This document shows positions 60,996-64,000 of a stretch of DNA of 64,000 nt, one piece after another. Source of the stretch: Paragordius varius (lineage: Eukaryota; Nematomorpha); assembly GCA_964247055.1 (NCBI GenBank), contig OZ176054.1:13020001-13084000 (forward strand), in the 5' to 3' direction. The notes below the pieces were generated by a model. The model was not told where the DNA came from. It was given only the letters and a program-made list of their open reading frames with translations, and searched no databases. Position 1 is the first letter of the stretch; each line of letters opens with the position of its first letter. A program made the position numbers and the translations under genes.

Positions 60996-63338
60996 TCATT
61001 TTCCTCCTAATTTTAGCAGGAGCGATTTGGAGCTTTTAGAAAGACGGATTTGCTTTGCATGCGATAGATTTGTCAAAGTTTTGTTCATTTCTTTAGCCTG
61101 ATGACTTTTGAGAGTTCCATTGTTTTTTAACACAAGTGATTTTGAACGGCATGATTTTTTATCTATAATAGTGTGTTGAAAAGGTTGGAAATTTATTGAA
61201 AAGCACAGAGAAATAATTTGTTGAAAATTAAAAATGTAACTTTTTTCCAAAAAGAAAAGGCAATTATGTATAAGTGTTTCAATATAGGATAAAAATTTTG
61301 AAAAAGACTGTCAACTTATATATATATATATATCGTTTACATTTCATTCACCCTAAAACAATTCAAATTCACCCTCGAACAATTCAAGTTCACCCTTAAA
61401 CAATTCAAATTCACCCTCAAACAATTCAAGTTCACCCTTAAACAATTCAAATTCACCCCTAAACTATTCAAATCAACCTTAAAAATAAATTATGTGTTTT
61501 CGAGCAGCTAATATAACTCATCATTAATATAAAATATATGTTTATGACATATTACTATTTTTTCAGTATAATAAAACATATTAGTAAATTTTAATCTTAA
61601 AAAGCACTTAATTTATTTTTCAAGGGTGTTTTGGAATCGTTTAAGAATGAATTTGGACTGTAAATGGTATATCAAACCATATTAAAATTGTTATGTTTTA
61701 TATAACCATAATATATGTTAACTCAATATTTCATAACATAATTAAAATGAAATACTACCAATAGAAATTTAAAGAGAATTTTTAACACAATTACAATTAG
61801 TAACTTTCAATTTTTACTGTAAAACTCATTTTATTTAAAAGAAAAACCTAATCAATATTTTTCAAACACACTTGTGATTATCTACAAAAAATTCTAAAAT
61901 CCTAGCAAATTTTTTTTTAAAAAAAACGAAAATTATAATGAAAAAAAAAGCTTAAAAAGTTTACAAAGATTTCTTTGATCCAAGATAAGTTTAGCCATAT
62001 AATCATCTTTTTGTGAACGTTCCAACAGGGGAATATTGAGGGCATACTTGGATTTTAGGTTTTTTTCCTCATTTTCTTTGGCTTTTTCAATCTTTTTTTC
62101 AGTCTAAACAGGCAAACAAATTAAAATAAAATCCCACAAATATAATAAGATTTAAAAACAGTTTTGATATTATATAATTTTTTTGAATTATTAAATAAAT
62201 TCACGGAGGACAAAATTATTTTTATTACCTATTTAGGAACTGTTAATTTACATTTCTATTCCTATATTTTGGCAACTCAAAACGATAAGTTATATGGAAA
62301 AAATTCAATGTTTTTCTCAATAAAAAAACACAACACAAATCTGTGTTACTATTTATGTTTTATACTCAATATCATAATATTTGCTTGATTTTACAAGTCC
62401 AAAAAATTATTTAAAATTTTTTTTTTGAATTCAACTAATACAAAAAATATTAATCTATTCTAAAATTTATATTAATTATTTTTTTTACCAAAAAACAACC
62501 ATTTTTATGAAGGTAAATAAATACTAGAAAATTTAAATAGGACAGTAAAAATTATTATTATACGGACAAATCTTAAAATTTAAAGAAAAAATTTTCTAAA
62601 AGACAACCCCATACTTTTAAAATCTTGATTTTTCTAACATAATCATTGTTAAAAATTGAAAAGTTGGAATAGAGATGCATATTAGTACAATTATTCATAT
62701 ATTTTACAATTTTAATAATTAAGTTTATTTAGTAAAAATTAAAGGTTTAAAAAGTATGGTTGATTGCCTTTTTGTAAAAAAATATTTATCTTGAAATTTT
62801 GACTACATTTTGTCCGTATATAAATTTATACTGTATATACCACTTACACTTCAAATTACCCTTGAACAATTCAAATTCACCCTAAATCAAATTGAGTATT
62901 GTTTAAGATTAATTATTATCTATATTTTTATATGTTTAAAATTAAAATCATACAACTGAAAAAATAATAAACTAACCCTATTAAGATTTATTTCATATTA
63001 ATATTGAGTTATATTAGCTACCCGAAAACACAAAATACATTTTTAGGGTAAATTTTTGTAAAAAAAACTAAAAAAACTCTAAGAATATTAACCCAGAAAC
63101 ACATAAAATACATTTGTAGGGTAAATTTTTGTAAAAAAACCTTAAAAAACTTTAAAAAAAACCCTAAGAATATTTCTTAAGCGTTGATTTTGGGTAAAAT
63201 CATCAGACCAAAATTCATCTTGAATATCTTTCAGATGGTCCATGGTGGGGATTAAGGCTAATTTCTTGCTTTGATCAACTATGCCCCTTTCAAGGGCATA
63301 CATGCTATCCAGTTCAAGTTTGTAATGATCTTTTTTAT
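60996..63338 (-). CDS. YJU2B/CCDC130-like splicing factor, 3' exons (partial)
   Basis: Three minus-strand exons with GT/AG borders and matching phases: 63338-63163, 62103-61965 and 61162-60996 (TGA stop). The first reads DKKDHYKLELDSMYALERG, then TMDHLKDIQDEFWSDDFTQN and QRLRNILR. This lines up with the middle of human CCDC130 (EHEKKQKLETDAMFRLEHG, then LSHIQEAQSAWKDDFALNSM) as I remember it. The second reads EKKIEKAKENEEKNLKSKYA then LNIPLLERSQKDDYMAKLIL, matching the following human block (ASLTIPLVPETEDDRKLAALL). The third is basic and ends SKSLLLKLGGK. The family (Saf4/Cwf16) acts in pre-mRNA splicing and has a zinc-binding N-terminal domain, which lies beyond the right edge. The first donor is weak (AGG|GTTTTT). 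The assignment of the third exon rests on phase only. Introns hold a MITE and a minisatellite. Confidence 0.72.
61317..61334. repeat. (TA)n microsatellite
   Basis: Short TA run directly before the 22-bp minisatellite. Confidence 0.8.
61340..61480. repeat. 22-bp minisatellite in YJU2B-like gene intron
   Basis: About six tandem copies of AATTCAAATTCACCCTTAAAC with two alternating variants (CAAGTTCACC and CAAATTCACC). Two diverged copies recur at 62840-62885, on the other side of the middle exon. Confidence 0.88.
62543..62833. mobile_element. CAGTAAAAATTG-type MITE (YJU2B-like gene intron)
   Basis: Left end CAGTAAAAATTATTATTATA, right end AATTTATACTG, 291 bp. It lies in the intron between the first and second exons seen of the YJU2B-like gene. 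Confidence 0.82.
63018..63178. repeat. Direct repeat, two copies of about 80 bp
   Basis: AAACACAAAATACATTTTTA, then GGGTAAATTTTTGTAAAAAA, recurs from about 63098. The second copy runs into the donor end of the YJU2B-like exon 63338-63163. Sequence around 61490-61545 is an inverted match to the stretch just left of this repeat (62985-63030). Confidence 0.72.
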
Positions 63339-64000
63339 CTGAGGAAAATTTTAAAAATTAGAAATTTAGTTAAATAAAAAAATTATTTTTTTAGTTTAAT
63401 TACTGTAAATTGTCAGAATTTTAGCTTGTTTTAATTTAGAAAATTAATTATAAAAATAAAGTTAAAAATTCTTTCTTTGGTTTAAATTGTTAAAATTTAA
63501 GTTTTTTTAAGTTAAAGGAGATTTTTTTTATAACAAAAATTTAACTTTAAAAATCCTTGGTTTAATTATTGTGAATGTCAGAATTTTAGTTTATTTAAAG
63601 TTAAAAAATAATATTTTTAAATAAAGTTAAAAATTCTTTCTTGGTGAAATTATAGTAAATTGTCAGAGTTTTTAGTTTATTTAAGTAAATTCTAATCGCA
63701 ATATGTCCCTACTTTTCAATTTTAAATGGTCAAAAAAAGATTCAAAAATAAGTAAAAATCTTTAAAAACTAGTAAAAAATTGGAAATTTCGAGGGCATAC
63801 ATGCTATCCAGTTTAAGTTTGTAATGATCTTTTTATCTGAGGGGAGAGAGATTTTAAAAAATTTGATTTTATCATTTAAAAATAAAGTTAAAAATTCTTT
63901 ATTGACTAAATTACTGTGAATTGTCAGGGTTTTTAGTTTATTTTAAAGTTAAATGAGGTTTTTCCATAAAAAATTAACTTTAAAAATCCTTAATTATTGT
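63339..64000. repeat. Intron with tandem repeats and a partial exon copy
   Basis: AT-rich sequence upstream of the YJU2B-like exon. A motif around AAATAAAGTTAAAAATTCTT with TTGTCAGAATTTTAG-like blocks repeats about four times (63360-63700 and 63880-64000). At about 63789-63842 lies a second copy of the acceptor and first 50 or so bases of the exon at 63338 (reading DKKDHYKLKLDSMYALE on the minus strand), without the rest of the exon. Confidence 0.7.

Noticed and set aside
61340-61480. CRISPR-like spaced repeats
   Set aside because: The 22-bp units are directly adjacent without unique spacers and lie in a eukaryotic intron. It is a minisatellite.

Overview
The window is intron-rich, very AT-rich eukaryotic nuclear DNA full of small inverted-repeat DNA transposons. 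Its genes are animal. They include an acetylcholinesterase of arthropod type with a tryptophan tetramerisation tail, a casein kinase 1 gamma-like kinase, a urocanate hydratase and the end of a YJU2B/CCDC130-type splicing factor. A crustacean such as a parasitic copepod (sea louse) is my best guess. That is an inference from gene content and base composition, not from a species-specific marker.

Layout. Positions 1-897 hold a 5'-truncated LINE (RTE/BovB-like reverse transcriptase, minus strand). Positions 898-56608 are four tandem copies of a segment of about 13-13.5 kb (excluding inserted transposons). Each copy holds, left to right, a six-exon CK1-gamma gene (minus), a roughly 2-kb divergent intergenic region, a nine-exon urocanase gene (plus), and convergent to it the 3' part of the acetylcholinesterase gene (minus). 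In units 1-3 the acetylcholinesterase is cut at the same point, inside the exon that encodes the catalytic Glu and His. In unit 4 it continues into the complete gene (55632-57881, 652 aa). From 57882 to 60995 there is no recognisable gene. The last 3 kb carry three 3' exons of the YJU2B-like gene (minus), whose start lies outside the window.

How the copies stand. Intact reading frames are scattered over the array. CK1-gamma is open in units 2 and 3 (551 aa each), frame-shifted near the C-terminus in unit 1, and frame-shifted plus nonsense-mutated in unit 4. Urocanase is fully open only in unit 4 (763 aa). It has lost its start in unit 2, is frame-shifted in exon 1 in unit 3, and carries one extra base in exon 7 in unit 1. 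So a working set survives, but no single unit carries all of it.

History written in the sequence. From CK1 to urocanase exon 8, units 1 and 4 resemble each other and units 2 and 3 resemble each other. From urocanase exon 9 through the acetylcholinesterase tail the pairing changes to 1+2 and 3+4. The array is therefore a recombination or gene-conversion mosaic with a switch point near urocanase intron 8. Transposon insertions date it. Most copies of a roughly 290-bp TA-targeting MITE sit at the same intron sites in all units and so predate amplification. Several others are confined to one unit, with the empty sites readable in sister units.
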